Assembly: GCA_016839385.1 (NCBI GenBank)
Contig: JAEOUK010000442.1
Span: 1 to 6,316 of the forward strand
Direction: 5' to 3'
DNA: 6,316 nt
Source: Promethearchaeota archaeon
Lineage (GTDB): Archaea > Asgardarchaeota > Lokiarchaeia > Sigynarchaeales > MK-D1
The stretch's first letter is position 1, and every line of letters begins with the position of its first letter. A model generated the notes under the pieces. It was not told the DNA's origin. It did no database searches and saw only the letters and a list, made by a program, of their open reading frames with translations. Positions 1 to 6,316 of the stretch are shown here, piece by piece. The position numbers were made by a program, and so were the translations under genes.

Positions 1-248
1 ACTAACACTTTACCAGCGGTAGGGTCAACCATTCCAGAAATTAGGTTTAATAACGTGGTCTTTCCTGATCCACTAGGTCCCATAACTACAACAATTTCAC
101 CCTTGTAGATCTTCAGATTAATATTTCGTAACGCTACAACCTCTAGATTCCCTTGTTTGAATATTTTGAAGACATTTCTACATTCGATGTTAGCTTGTTT
201 TTCTTTGAATGTCATTCTTTCTGTTTTTTCTATACTCACATCAGTCAC
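1..248 (-). CDS. ABC transporter ATP-binding protein, MacB/LolD type (N-terminal part, cut by window edge)
   Basis: This is the nucleotide-binding subunit that should power the permease encoded just upstream; it would sit on the cytoplasmic face of the membrane and hydrolyse ATP. Only the first 82 codons are in the window. They contain the typical LolD/MacB opening: a short lead, a beta strand reading IECRNVFKIF, the A-loop region, and a clear Walker A (GPSGSGKTT, bases 54-80) followed by LLNLISGMVDPTAGKV. The Q-loop, signature motif and Walker B lie beyond the left edge. The start is uncertain. The GTG at 248 gives the longest product and lies 4 bases after the permease stop. A second in-frame GTG at 239 has a GTGA SD-like motif five bases before it, and the first ATG is at 215. 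The close spacing to the permease implies co-transcription and translational coupling. The family is certain; the substrate is unknown. Confidence 0.95.
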   Translation of the reverse strand, partial: MTDVSIEKTERMTFKEKQANIECRNVFKIFKQGNLEVVALRNINLKIYKGEIVVVMGPSGSGKTTLLNLISGMVDPTAGKVL

Positions 249-252
249 TTTA

Positions 253-3200
253 CTAAAATTTGTATAAATAATCTGAAATAGATTTTCTCGTATCTGTGAG
301 AAAACCTATTGTAAAAATTAATAATGATACTCCAATTACGGAACTCAATATTACTGCTAAATCCATGGGATTAAGGAATATTCGAAATTGCTGTCCTTGC
401 ATATATGGATTACATATTGTTCCAAGTAATATTGACAAGAAAGCACTTCCAATCCCTAAAAGGAGTCCCCCGATAATTGCGATAAAGTATATAACGAAAA
501 GTTCTCCTAAAATGAACCGGAATACTCCTTTTTTACCAAATCCTCTTGACATTAAGATTCCATAGAAATGTTGTTCTTTCTGCCTTACTGATGCTAGCAA
601 TATTGGTAGTCCGAGTGCTACTTGGATTAAAACAACTATGAAAATTAAATATCCGATTTTATATACCAATAATGGATTAAGTTGGGTAGAATCTTGATTT
701 TGGATAGAAACCCATTTATCTATATAGAATTGAAATTCTCCATTACTGAAACCTGAATAATAATCGTCGGTTCGAGCAACTAAATAATCTTCGACAACAT
801 CCTTGTTTGTTTCCGCTTTATAATTTATATTAACTAGAACATGAATATTAGGTGCGTGAAGCATATAGTCTACTCCTTGGTATGGGAGATCTCCTACATC
901 GACTACAATATGTTCAGATGGAGTTAAGATTGAAGTTTCAGAAAGGGGTCTAACATAAACTCCTGGGAAATGTTCCACTACGCCAACAATTCTAAATGGA
1001 ACTGAGTGTCCATAGATAAATGCATAATCTCTTGGTAATCTAGAGTCATAATAGCGATAATCTAAATATGCGATATCATTAATTTCCAACAAGTTACTGT
1101 CCAAATATTTTTGATTTACAATCGCTCCAGGAATTCCATCTAAATAGGGATTATTGAGATTATAATCAATCAAATCCATCACTGTTTGAATAAAATCCTT
1201 GTTTGGCATGATCTTTTTTCCATCTAGAACAAAATTGAGATAATTACTGAAGTTTATATAATGTTGATAAAGAGAAATGTAGGAACTATGTCGATGTTCA
1301 TACGTAATCATTGCATCTTCTACAAGAAGTTGGCTGTTTAGGGTTATAGCTTTTAAATCTTGAGAAAGATCGTCTAATTCACCAGTATTTGATACATTAG
1401 TTCCAAATCCGAAACTCACGTGAAGATCAGAACCTATTTGATAATTTTGATATACATTTTCTTGTGCATGGAAAGTATACGCCATTACATTGAGATTTAC
1501 AAATATTGCAGTAAACACTGCTAAGAACATGATAACAGTTCCGTATTGTTTCTTTTTCATCATCTGCAAACCCATAAGATAGGACTTATCCTTTAAAAAA
1601 ATTCGTCCAAGAAAACGAGAAATACGCCCTAGAAATACAGGAGCTTCAAGTGTTATGATCCGAATAATCCCAACTGTCAAAAGTATCGGAGAAAAAATGA
1701 ATAAAACTGTGGAAAATCCATAAACGAAGTAGTTTTTTGAAAGTTCAATCCACTGGATGATCCAATATTGAGGAAGTCTTCCATCTGCAAACAATATGAA
1801 TAAATAATAATAAAACGGAATTAGGGCTAATATGAGGAATAAGACTGACCATTTTTTCACTTTTTTGCGTTTTTCTTCAATTGCAGTTTTATACTCCTTT
1901 TGAATATCTCTTCGGCTTTTTCTCATCTCTTTGGTAGATTGCGAGGTGGATGTAAACACAGTTTGTTCATCAAACTCAATCTCCATATCCTTTTGTTCGA
2001 TTGCAGTAAGTAATTCGGAAGTCTCTAATCGTGATACATATCTCATGCTGCTAATGCTTGTTAACACTGACAAAATAACTCCTAAACCAATCGAGAGTAA
2101 AATTGAAGACTGCTTTGCAAATAAAGTCACGTCTAATGCTTCAAATTGAGTATAGATCATAGGACGAACCCATAAATCATGTCCAAAGAACGTCGCAAAT
2201 CCCAATCCCGCTCCAAAAACTGATGCGACTATACCATTGATAAAAGATTCCATGAATATTTGCCGTCTAACCATACTTTTTGAGACGCCTTTGCTACGTA
2301 GCAATAAAAATTCGTCAACTTTGTTTTGGGTCGCGGATTTTGAAGCAAAAGATCCAACGATAAGTGCAACTATTAATATAGGGATATTGATTATTTGTGC
2401 AATTATACGCATGCGATTTGATTCTTCAAATAACTCTTGTAGAGGTGCACTAATCATGTCGATAATTACTACAGAATACGGAATTGAACGCCTAAGAGCA
2501 TTAACACCAATTTCGACTGTTCTATCAGGGGGATATAAATTGAAAAATGATGTAAAATCTCGATTTAAGGTAATTCCATATCCTGAAAAATAATATATAC
2601 GTCGTGGAGATGTCCACACTCCCATATCTGCTCCAATTTCTGCTCCAAGTTCATGATAAAATACTTGGAATGGTTGATCATCATCTTCAAAATCAGAATA
2701 TCCCAATACTGGCACTGCAATGCCATTAGTGTTTGTAACATAAAGATCATCAAATTCCAATGAAAGAAGATCATCTTCTGAATATTCTTCATAAAAATTC
2801 TCAAAAAGAACACTATTATTTACAATTCTATAATAAGGTAGAGTTGTTTTGGGAACAAATAAGCCTGCAACTTTAACGTTGGTGATATTGACGAAATATT
2901 CTTCACCAAAAGTATATTGATAATAGGTAGAAATATTCACAGTTTGTCCCACATGATAATCAAATTTAGCGGCTGTCATAAAATCCAACAATATTTCGTC
3001 TTTATTTTCAGGAATTGTGCCATCTAAAAGACGGAAAAACTGTGTAAAGCGATATGATTCATAAAAATTTTCATCGAACGAATATAGGTTAAGTCTAAAA
3101 TATTGAATGTAATACAGACCCAGTGCTAGTAGATCTGGTCTATTAGTGTGATTGGCATAAATTAATGTATTTAGTGATGAAATGGACTGATATTTGAAAG

Positions 3201-3492
3201 TTGATTCGATTTCTAACTCGGATTCTGCGACACTACTGTACACTGAATAGTCAGTTAAATCAAATTTTTCTGAACAATTTATTTGCTGATTTGATGAAGA
3301 ATGAATCAAATTTAAATCTGCGAACATATCAAATTGGGTTGAACTTCGTAGTGCATCTCTCTCAAAAGCATCAAAATAATAGAATAAACCTGCGATCATT
3401 GATATGGCTAAAGCAAGGGTAATGATTGTCATGAGAGAACGTCTAACGTTAAAAAAAGCTTGTCTAATGTTGAATCCGAATTTTTGAAACAT
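253..3492 (-). CDS. Large ABC transporter permease, FtsX/MacB family, two ectodomains
   Basis: This 1079-aa membrane subunit belongs to a type VII (MacB/LolC/BceB-like) ABC system, which couples ATP hydrolysis in the cytoplasm to movements of an external domain rather than to simple pore transport. Hydrophobic segments by eye are near residues 18-40, 364-383, 413-438, 461-483, 548-569, 588-614, 651-673, 941-967, 990-1026 and 1042-1066. Two large outside regions (about 41-360 and 674-940) each follow a single span, as in MacB_PCD domains. The FtsX signature loop occurs twice, as RSKG (399-402) with Glu415 and MSRG (981-984) with Glu997, at identical spacing. A highly charged cytoplasmic linker covers about 488-547. 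Seven N-X-S/T sequons (N72, N114, N186, N202, N225, N699, N747) all fall in the predicted outside regions, and none were seen elsewhere. The ATG at 3492 is fixed by an in-frame TGA two codons upstream; only a weak GTGA SD-like motif precedes it. The protein is long for the family, with roughly 650 residues of BceB as a comparison. The paired ATPase follows directly. Substrate and role (export, lipoprotein or envelope work, peptide sensing) cannot be told. Confidence 0.93.
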   Translation of the reverse strand: MFQKFGFNIRQAFFNVRRSLMTIITLALAISMIAGLFYYFDAFERDALRSSTQFDMFADLNLIHSSSNQQINCSEKFDLTDYSVYSSVAESELEIESTFKYQSISSLNTLIYANHTNRPDLLALGLYYIQYFRLNLYSFDENFYESYRFTQFFRLLDGTIPENKDEILLDFMTAAKFDYHVGQTVNISTYYQYTFGEEYFVNITNVKVAGLFVPKTTLPYYRIVNNSVLFENFYEEYSEDDLLSLEFDDLYVTNTNGIAVPVLGYSDFEDDDQPFQVFYHELGAEIGADMGVWTSPRRIYYFSGYGITLNRDFTSFFNLYPPDRTVEIGVNALRRSIPYSVVIIDMISAPLQELFEESNRMRIIAQIINIPILIVALIVGSFASKSATQNKVDEFLLLRSKGVSKSMVRRQIFMESFINGIVASVFGAGLGFATFFGHDLWVRPMIYTQFEALDVTLFAKQSSILLSIGLGVILSVLTSISSMRYVSRLETSELLTAIEQKDMEIEFDEQTVFTSTSQSTKEMRKSRRDIQKEYKTAIEEKRKKVKKWSVLFLILALIPFYYYLFILFADGRLPQYWIIQWIELSKNYFVYGFSTVLFIFSPILLTVGIIRIITLEAPVFLGRISRFLGRIFLKDKSYLMGLQMMKKKQYGTVIMFLAVFTAIFVNLNVMAYTFHAQENVYQNYQIGSDLHVSFGFGTNVSNTGELDDLSQDLKAITLNSQLLVEDAMITYEHRHSSYISLYQHYINFSNYLNFVLDGKKIMPNKDFIQTVMDLIDYNLNNPYLDGIPGAIVNQKYLDSNLLEINDIAYLDYRYYDSRLPRDYAFIYGHSVPFRIVGVVEHFPGVYVRPLSETSILTPSEHIVVDVGDLPYQGVDYMLHAPNIHVLVNINYKAETNKDVVEDYLVARTDDYYSGFSNGEFQFYIDKWVSIQNQDSTQLNPLLVYKIGYLIFIVVLIQVALGLPILLASVRQKEQHFYGILMSRGFGKKGVFRFILGELFVIYFIAIIGGLLLGIGSAFLSILLGTICNPYMQGQQFRIFLNPMDLAVILSSVIGVSLLIFTIGFLTDTRKSISDYLYKF

Positions 3493-3533
3493 AGATCTTC
3501 ACAACGATTACTTGGTCTAACCATTTGTGGATA

Positions 3534-3541
3534 CTTTATAA
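3534..3541 (-). promoter_or_regulatory. TATA-like archaeal promoter element for the ABC transporter genes
   Basis: Read on the minus strand this is TTATAAAG, preceded by an A-rich stretch (GCAAAATTC) that could serve as a TFB recognition element. Its centre is about 45 bases upstream of the permease ATG at 3492. With the usual 25-27 base distance to the start site, transcription would begin near 3512 and give a leader of about 20 bases. It is the only good TATA-like match in the only non-coding gap of the window. The region is AT-rich, so a chance match is possible. Confidence 0.5.
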
Positions 3542-3554
3542 GAATTTTGCAATT

Positions 3555-3576
3555 GTGTTCACGAAAAAGAGAACGC
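3555..3576 (-). terminator. T-rich, hairpin-prone likely terminator of the clamp-loader operon
   Basis: This lies immediately after the stop of the RFC large subunit. On the minus strand GCGTTC and GAACAC can pair as a 5-of-6 imperfect stem around a 10-base loop (TCTTTTTCGT) that carries a run of five T. Archaeal RNA polymerase terminates readily at oligo-T stretches, and the position between two operons and just upstream of a TATA-like element fits. The stem is short and may not matter. Confidence 0.4.
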
Positions 3577-4845
3577 CTATTTTAAATACTTTTTCAGTTC
3601 TGATGGACTGATACCAAATTCCATTGATATTGATTCAATTATCTCGTTCCGTTTGTTATCATCGGATTGTAAACTTATAATTTCTCCAATTTGTGGAATG
3701 ATAAAATTCACAATTTCTGATTTTGATTTATGTATAGAGGTCTGCAACTTCTCCAATGTTAAGTCATTTGCATATTGAAAACTTGGATTTGATAATTTTG
3801 GCATTTTGAATTGCTGAAATTCTTTATTTACCTTATTTTTCACGGAAAGAATTACTCCCCCCGATACTAAGTCAAAATAATATGGCAGAATCGAAAAATC
3901 CATACGGCTTAATATTCTACTCATCAATGAATCTGCATCAACAAGATTCAATATAACTTGATATAAATCCTTCGTATGAGTAACTAAACCTTGAAGATTT
4001 GCATGAATTATTTGATGTAACAATTTATAATCAAAATCAATGTTGGATACGATATCACGCGCTTCTCTGATAGTCTTTTTTTGGAACATAATTTGAAGGA
4101 AACTAAACATCTTTTCTTGAATATCTCGGTGCATATCTAAAAATTCAATATCAGAGAACACTCCTTGAGCAAGCGCTTGTAGGTCATTGATTGCTGATCT
4201 CATATCTCCTCCTGAATTCACTGCAATTACTTCTAAGGTTTTTTCATCAACTGTTAATTCTTCTTTTTCTGCGATTTGTTTAAGTAGATTTATTATTGAT
4301 GGTACTCTGAGAGATCTACATTGAATTTTTGTGGACGCTTCATATAAACCTTTGAATTTCTGGGAATAATAGTTACAAGTCATGATGATCGGATTCTTTG
4401 TATTCTTGATCAATGCTTGGATCGCTTTTACTCCTCCCCGATCGCTTTTTCCACTAATTCCATCTACTTCATCAATAAGGATTATTTTTTTTCTTTTTTC
4501 CTTTTTTGGAATAAAAAAAGACATTAAATCTGTTGAAGCAATGCTTTCTTGCAGAGTTTCCACAATTGCTTTTTCCGTTCTTACATCTGAAGCATTCATT
4601 TCAACTACGCTATATCCCAAATCGTTAGCTAATGCATATACCACTGTGGTTTTTCCTACTCCAGGTGGTCCTTCTAACAATATTGCTTTTTCTGTGCTTT
4701 TTAATTTTACTTTTGCATTCTGTTTAGCTTCAAAATTTCGAATAAATTCCTTGATTTTTTTGATGTTTGTGCTAAATCCCTTCATCTCTTTTTCAGATGA
4801 TGGACGATATTTTTCAACCCAAGGTAGATCTCCCGATTTAGTCAT
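3577..4845 (-). CDS. rfcL: Replication factor C large subunit (clamp loader ATPase)
   Basis: This is the large subunit of the archaeal clamp loader, a cytoplasmic AAA+ complex that opens the PCNA ring and places it on primer-template junctions for replication and repair. Motifs are in canonical order: the RFC box WVEKYRP at 9-15, Walker A GPPGVGKTT at 59-67, NASD at 84-87, Walker B IILIDEVD at 121-128, sensor 1 MTCN at 155-158, and sensor 2 GGDMRSAIN at 212-220 with Arg216. The Ser-Arg-Cys arginine-finger motif of small subunits is absent (the region reads KIQCRSLR), as expected for a large subunit. The rest, to 422 aa, forms the collar and a C-terminal region. Unlike many euryarchaeal RfcL proteins, no PCNA-binding QxxLxxFF box is visible at the C-terminus, which ends ISPSELKKYLK. 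The ATG at 4845 follows an AGGAGAGA SD site. The gene is the last of the three-gene clamp-loader operon, 11 bases after the preceding stop. A lysine-rich stretch (114-120) just before Walker B is encoded by an A-rich tract prone to sequencing or polymerase slippage. Confidence 0.96.
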   Translation of the reverse strand: MTKSGDLPWVEKYRPSSEKEMKGFSTNIKKIKEFIRNFEAKQNAKVKLKSTEKAILLEGPPGVGKTTVVYALANDLGYSVVEMNASDVRTEKAIVETLQESIASTDLMSFFIPKKEKRKKIILIDEVDGISGKSDRGGVKAIQALIKNTKNPIIMTCNYYSQKFKGLYEASTKIQCRSLRVPSIINLLKQIAEKEELTVDEKTLEVIAVNSGGDMRSAINDLQALAQGVFSDIEFLDMHRDIQEKMFSFLQIMFQKKTIREARDIVSNIDFDYKLLHQIIHANLQGLVTHTKDLYQVILNLVDADSLMSRILSRMDFSILPYYFDLVSGGVILSVKNKVNKEFQQFKMPKLSNPSFQYANDLTLEKLQTSIHKSKSEIVNFIIPQIGEIISLQSDDNKRNEIIESISMEFGISPSELKKYLK

Positions 4846-4850
4846 TTTAG

Positions 4851-4858
4851 TCTCTCCT
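4851..4858 (-). promoter_or_regulatory. SD site of the RFC large subunit, overlapping the upstream stop codon
   Basis: The minus strand reads AGGAGAGA, five bases before the ATG at 4845. Its first two bases are the last two of the TAG stop (4857-4859) of the middle clamp-loader gene, so a terminating ribosome covers the initiation site. This supports the chosen start and indicates translational coupling. Confidence 0.75.
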
Positions 4859-5900
4859 ATCCAAATTTCACTCCTAATTCTATTAAATTATGAACCAAAT
4901 TGTCAAGTAAGAGTTCTTCACTCCTTGCGTCAACGCTTTGGAAATCAATATTCGAAAGGGTAGTTATAATTTCAGCTTTGAGCTCTTCAACAATTGGGAG
5001 ATTATATACTTCTTCACTGGTTAATTCGATTATTTCGTTGAATAAACGACCAGATTTCTTAATATTGGCTAACGGTGTTTTCAGGCGATTAGTTTTTAAT
5101 GAAAGTGAATATCGCAACATCTGACCAATATTTTCCTGTAAATCGTCCTTTGTAATCCGATAAATTGTGTCTGGAGTTATTTCAGGTGTTTGAAGTGAAG
5201 CGGATTGCAAATATGATATCGAATCTCCTAAATTTGCATTCGTTGCAATGTATAGGGTTTTTGGGATATTTCCACGCAGTTTTAATTTTTCACTTTTTGC
5301 GATTTCAAGGATTTTTTTCTCAAAAATAGGGAACGGTATTTGATCGAAAAATATAATATTACATCGAGAAATTATAGGATCGATAATTGAAGAAATCTGA
5401 TTAGTCAATAAAATCATTCTACAATGACTAGAATATCTTTCCATTAATCTCCTGAATCCTTGTTGCTGAGAGTCTAATAAGTGAAAATCCTCAATTATTA
5501 AAATTTTTAGTGGATGGAATGCAATTGGTTTGATTTCTACAAATGGTTTAATTCGAGAAAAAATAAATGCAGGCCATGTGAATCTTCGTCCGGCTGTGCT
5601 CCCTAATTTACTAGTTGATACATAAGAAGCCCTGCGAGTTTCATCTCGCTCTATCTGCGATAAAGGATCTGAAGCATATACAATTTTGCAATTTGTTGAA
5701 TACCCTTCTTGTAAAACAAATTCAGCAAATAATCGAGCGATATCCATTTTTCCATAACCTTTTGGTCCTGTGAACATGAGGTGTGGAATATCATTTGTGG
5801 AAGCCATATGTTTAAGATTATTTACCAATGCATCTCTTCCAATAATTTCATCTAAAGTATCTGGCTTGTATTTTAACCTCCATAATACTGAATTTGACAT
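4857..5900 (-). CDS. Divergent RFC-type AAA+ clamp-loader subunit with degenerate ATPase site (Rfc5/delta-prime-like)
   Basis: This 347-aa protein has the RFC small-subunit layout but altered catalytic residues. The RFC box is WRLKYKP (7-13) and the P-loop PHLMFTGPKGYGKMD (39-53) keeps Lys51 but has Met52 in place of Ser/Thr. The Walker B region KILIIED (132-138) has Glu-Asp where Asp-Glu is usual. Sensor 1 Asn167 is kept. The arginine-finger motif SRC is intact at 178-180. The sensor-2 helix reads ANLGDSISYLQ (222-232), with Gly225 where Arg is expected. Between YASD (75-78) and Walker B there are about 50 residues, some 20 more than in typical small subunits, including a basic stretch at 89-115. 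The C-terminal third should form the collar that holds the pentamer together. I infer a subunit that assembles with RfcL and RfcS and offers an arginine finger but hydrolyses ATP weakly or not at all, by analogy with eukaryotic Rfc5 and bacterial delta-prime. The ATG at 5900 has a strong AGGAGGT site ten bases upstream. The gene lies between rfcS and rfcL with gaps of 4 and 11 bases. An alternative is an active second small subunit (RfcS2) with relaxed motifs. RFC family membership is near certain; loss of activity is not proved. Confidence 0.9.
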   Translation of the reverse strand: MSNSVLWRLKYKPDTLDEIIGRDALVNNLKHMASTNDIPHLMFTGPKGYGKMDIARLFAEFVLQEGYSTNCKIVYASDPLSQIERDETRRASYVSTSKLGSTAGRRFTWPAFIFSRIKPFVEIKPIAFHPLKILIIEDFHLLDSQQQGFRRLMERYSSHCRMILLTNQISSIIDPIISRCNIIFFDQIPFPIFEKKILEIAKSEKLKLRGNIPKTLYIATNANLGDSISYLQSASLQTPEITPDTIYRITKDDLQENIGQMLRYSLSLKTNRLKTPLANIKKSGRLFNEIIELTSEEVYNLPIVEELKAEIITTLSNIDFQSVDARSEELLLDNLVHNLIELGVKFG

Positions 5901-5904
5901 GTGA

Positions 5905-6316
5905 TTATTTACCTCCTATAACCTCACATAATAGTGCTACCAGGGATTCAAGTTGTAGATTTCGATCTGCACCCATTGTTAGTCGAAAATCAATTTCAGC
6001 TACGCCTTCTATAATATTAGGAAGATTCTTCTGAGTAATAGAATCATTAGCCCATAACCAGTCAAGTATTTGATATAAGAAATTTCTTCCAGAGAAATGT
6101 TCGTCTTCTTGCAGTAATCTTACACTTTTTTCATAATTCGATCTGGTTATTTCATTGATTAAGATATTAAAGATCTCCGGACTCAAGTAACCAGCAATTT
6201 GATTTAATCCTGAAATGTCGTTTGTGTTTAATTGGGAGAAAATTTGTAAAAAGTTGGTTGCTTGACGCAAATCTCCCTTACTTATTAAATAAAGGACATC
6301 AAAAGTATTTTTAGGG
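5905..6316 (-). CDS. rfcS: Replication factor C small subunit, C-terminal part (5' end beyond window)
   Basis: The frame stays open to the right edge, so this is the last 136 codons of a longer gene, not a separate small gene. The first visible residues, PKNTFDVLYLISKGDLRQAT, match the end of the RFC lid domain and its sensor-2 helix: GDLRQATN is the usual GDMRxAIN, with the sensor-2 Arg present (visible residue 17). The remainder is the helical collar domain through which the five RFC subunits pack, including the conserved EIDFRLTMGADRNLQLESL segment near the end. The AAA+ core with Walker A, Walker B and the SRC motif is outside the window and cannot be judged. The intact sensor 2 suggests this is the catalytically normal small subunit, present in several copies per complex. 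A TTG inside the sensor-2 motif (at 6270) could be mistaken for a start. The TAA stop leaves 4 bases before the next gene, whose SD lies in this gene's last codons. Confidence 0.88.
   Translation of the reverse strand, partial: PKNTFDVLYLISKGDLRQATNFLQIFSQLNTNDISGLNQIAGYLSPEIFNILINEITRSNYEKSVRLLQEDEHFSGRNFLYQILDWLWANDSITQKNLPNIIEGVAEIDFRLTMGADRNLQLESLVALLCEVIGGK
5911..5917 (-). promoter_or_regulatory. Strong SD site of the divergent RFC subunit, inside the end of rfcS
   Basis: The minus strand reads AGGAGGT, a near-perfect match to the archaeal anti-SD, ten bases before the ATG at 5900. It is read in frame by the upstream gene as its Gly-Gly codons just before the final Lys, so it lies wholly within coding sequence. 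It fixes the start of the downstream gene and suggests that the two subunits are made in coordination. Confidence 0.8.

Noticed and set aside
264..275. AT-rich TTATTTATA on the minus strand as a promoter for the ABC ATPase
   Set aside because: It lies in the last codons of the permease only about 20 bases before the ATPase start, too close for a TATA box with a normal leader, and the genes look co-transcribed.
296..565. Short plus-strand open frames within the permease region (also 1931-2149, 2237-2593, 3201-3422) and one at 4900-5124
   Set aside because: All are antisense to genes with clear family motifs and show no domains of their own.
2565..2813. 82-aa minus-strand open frame in another frame of the permease ectodomain
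   Set aside because: It is wholly inside the permease, rich in Met, Phe and Ile from AT-rich codons, and has no ribosome site or known motif.
4382..4963. 193-aa open frame on the plus strand across the junction of the large and divergent RFC genes
   Set aside because: It lies antisense to two well-supported RFC genes, has no recognisable domain or ribosome site, and its hydrophobic content reflects the complement of Lys/Glu-rich coding sequence.
5571..5660. Insertion in the divergent RFC subunit as an intein remnant or mobile insertion
   Set aside because: It is only about 20 residues, in frame, has no intein splice-site residues and no flanking repeats.
4857..5900. Middle gene as RuvB, a DnaX homolog or another AAA+ helicase loader
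   Set aside because: The RFC box at the N-terminus, the PHLMFTGP lead-in, the DPIISRC motif and the position between rfcS and rfcL all point to the RFC family.
5905..6270. A separate 121-aa gene starting at TTG 6270
   Set aside because: The TTG is the Leu codon inside the sensor-2 motif GDLRQATN, and the frame continues upstream to the window edge with matching RFC lid sequence, so it is the tail of rfcS.

Overview
This AT-rich window is entirely coding-dense, and every supported gene lies on the minus strand, so transcription runs from high to low coordinates. The lineage is archaeal: it carries a replication factor C (RFC) clamp loader with archaeal large- and small-subunit architecture, genes spaced a few bases apart with Shine-Dalgarno (SD) sites, and a TATA-like element in the only real intergenic gap. 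The low G+C, the very large ABC permease with tyrosine-rich ectodomains, and an extra RFC paralog would fit an Asgard-type archaeon. That placement is an inference from style, not from a diagnostic gene.

The right half (about 3577 to the right edge) is a clamp-loader operon of three genes. In transcription order these are the C-terminal part of a conventional RFC small subunit (cut by the window edge), a divergent second RFC-type AAA+ subunit of 347 aa, and the RFC large subunit of 422 aa. The genes are separated by 4 and 11 bases. The SD of the middle gene lies in the last codons of the small subunit, and the SD of the large subunit overlaps the stop of the middle gene. The middle protein is the most interesting item. 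Its Walker A Ser/Thr is Met, its Walker B Asp-Glu is Glu-Asp and its sensor-2 Arg is Gly, yet the Ser-Arg-Cys arginine-finger motif is intact. This is the combination expected of a non-hydrolysing subunit that only supplies an arginine finger, as eukaryotic Rfc5 and bacterial delta-prime do.

An 84-base gap (3493-3576) separates the operon from the next unit. It holds a T-rich, hairpin-prone likely terminator for the clamp-loader operon, followed by a TATA-like promoter element for the transporter.

The left half (1-3492) is a two-gene ABC transporter of the MacB/LolCDE/BceAB class. It comprises a 1079-aa FtsX-type permease with about ten membrane spans and two extracellular domains, followed four bases later by its ATPase, of which only the N-terminal 82 residues with Walker A are present. 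No substrate can be named. There is no evident functional link between the transporter and the clamp loader beyond adjacency.

No RNA genes, mobile elements, CRISPR arrays or long repeats were found.
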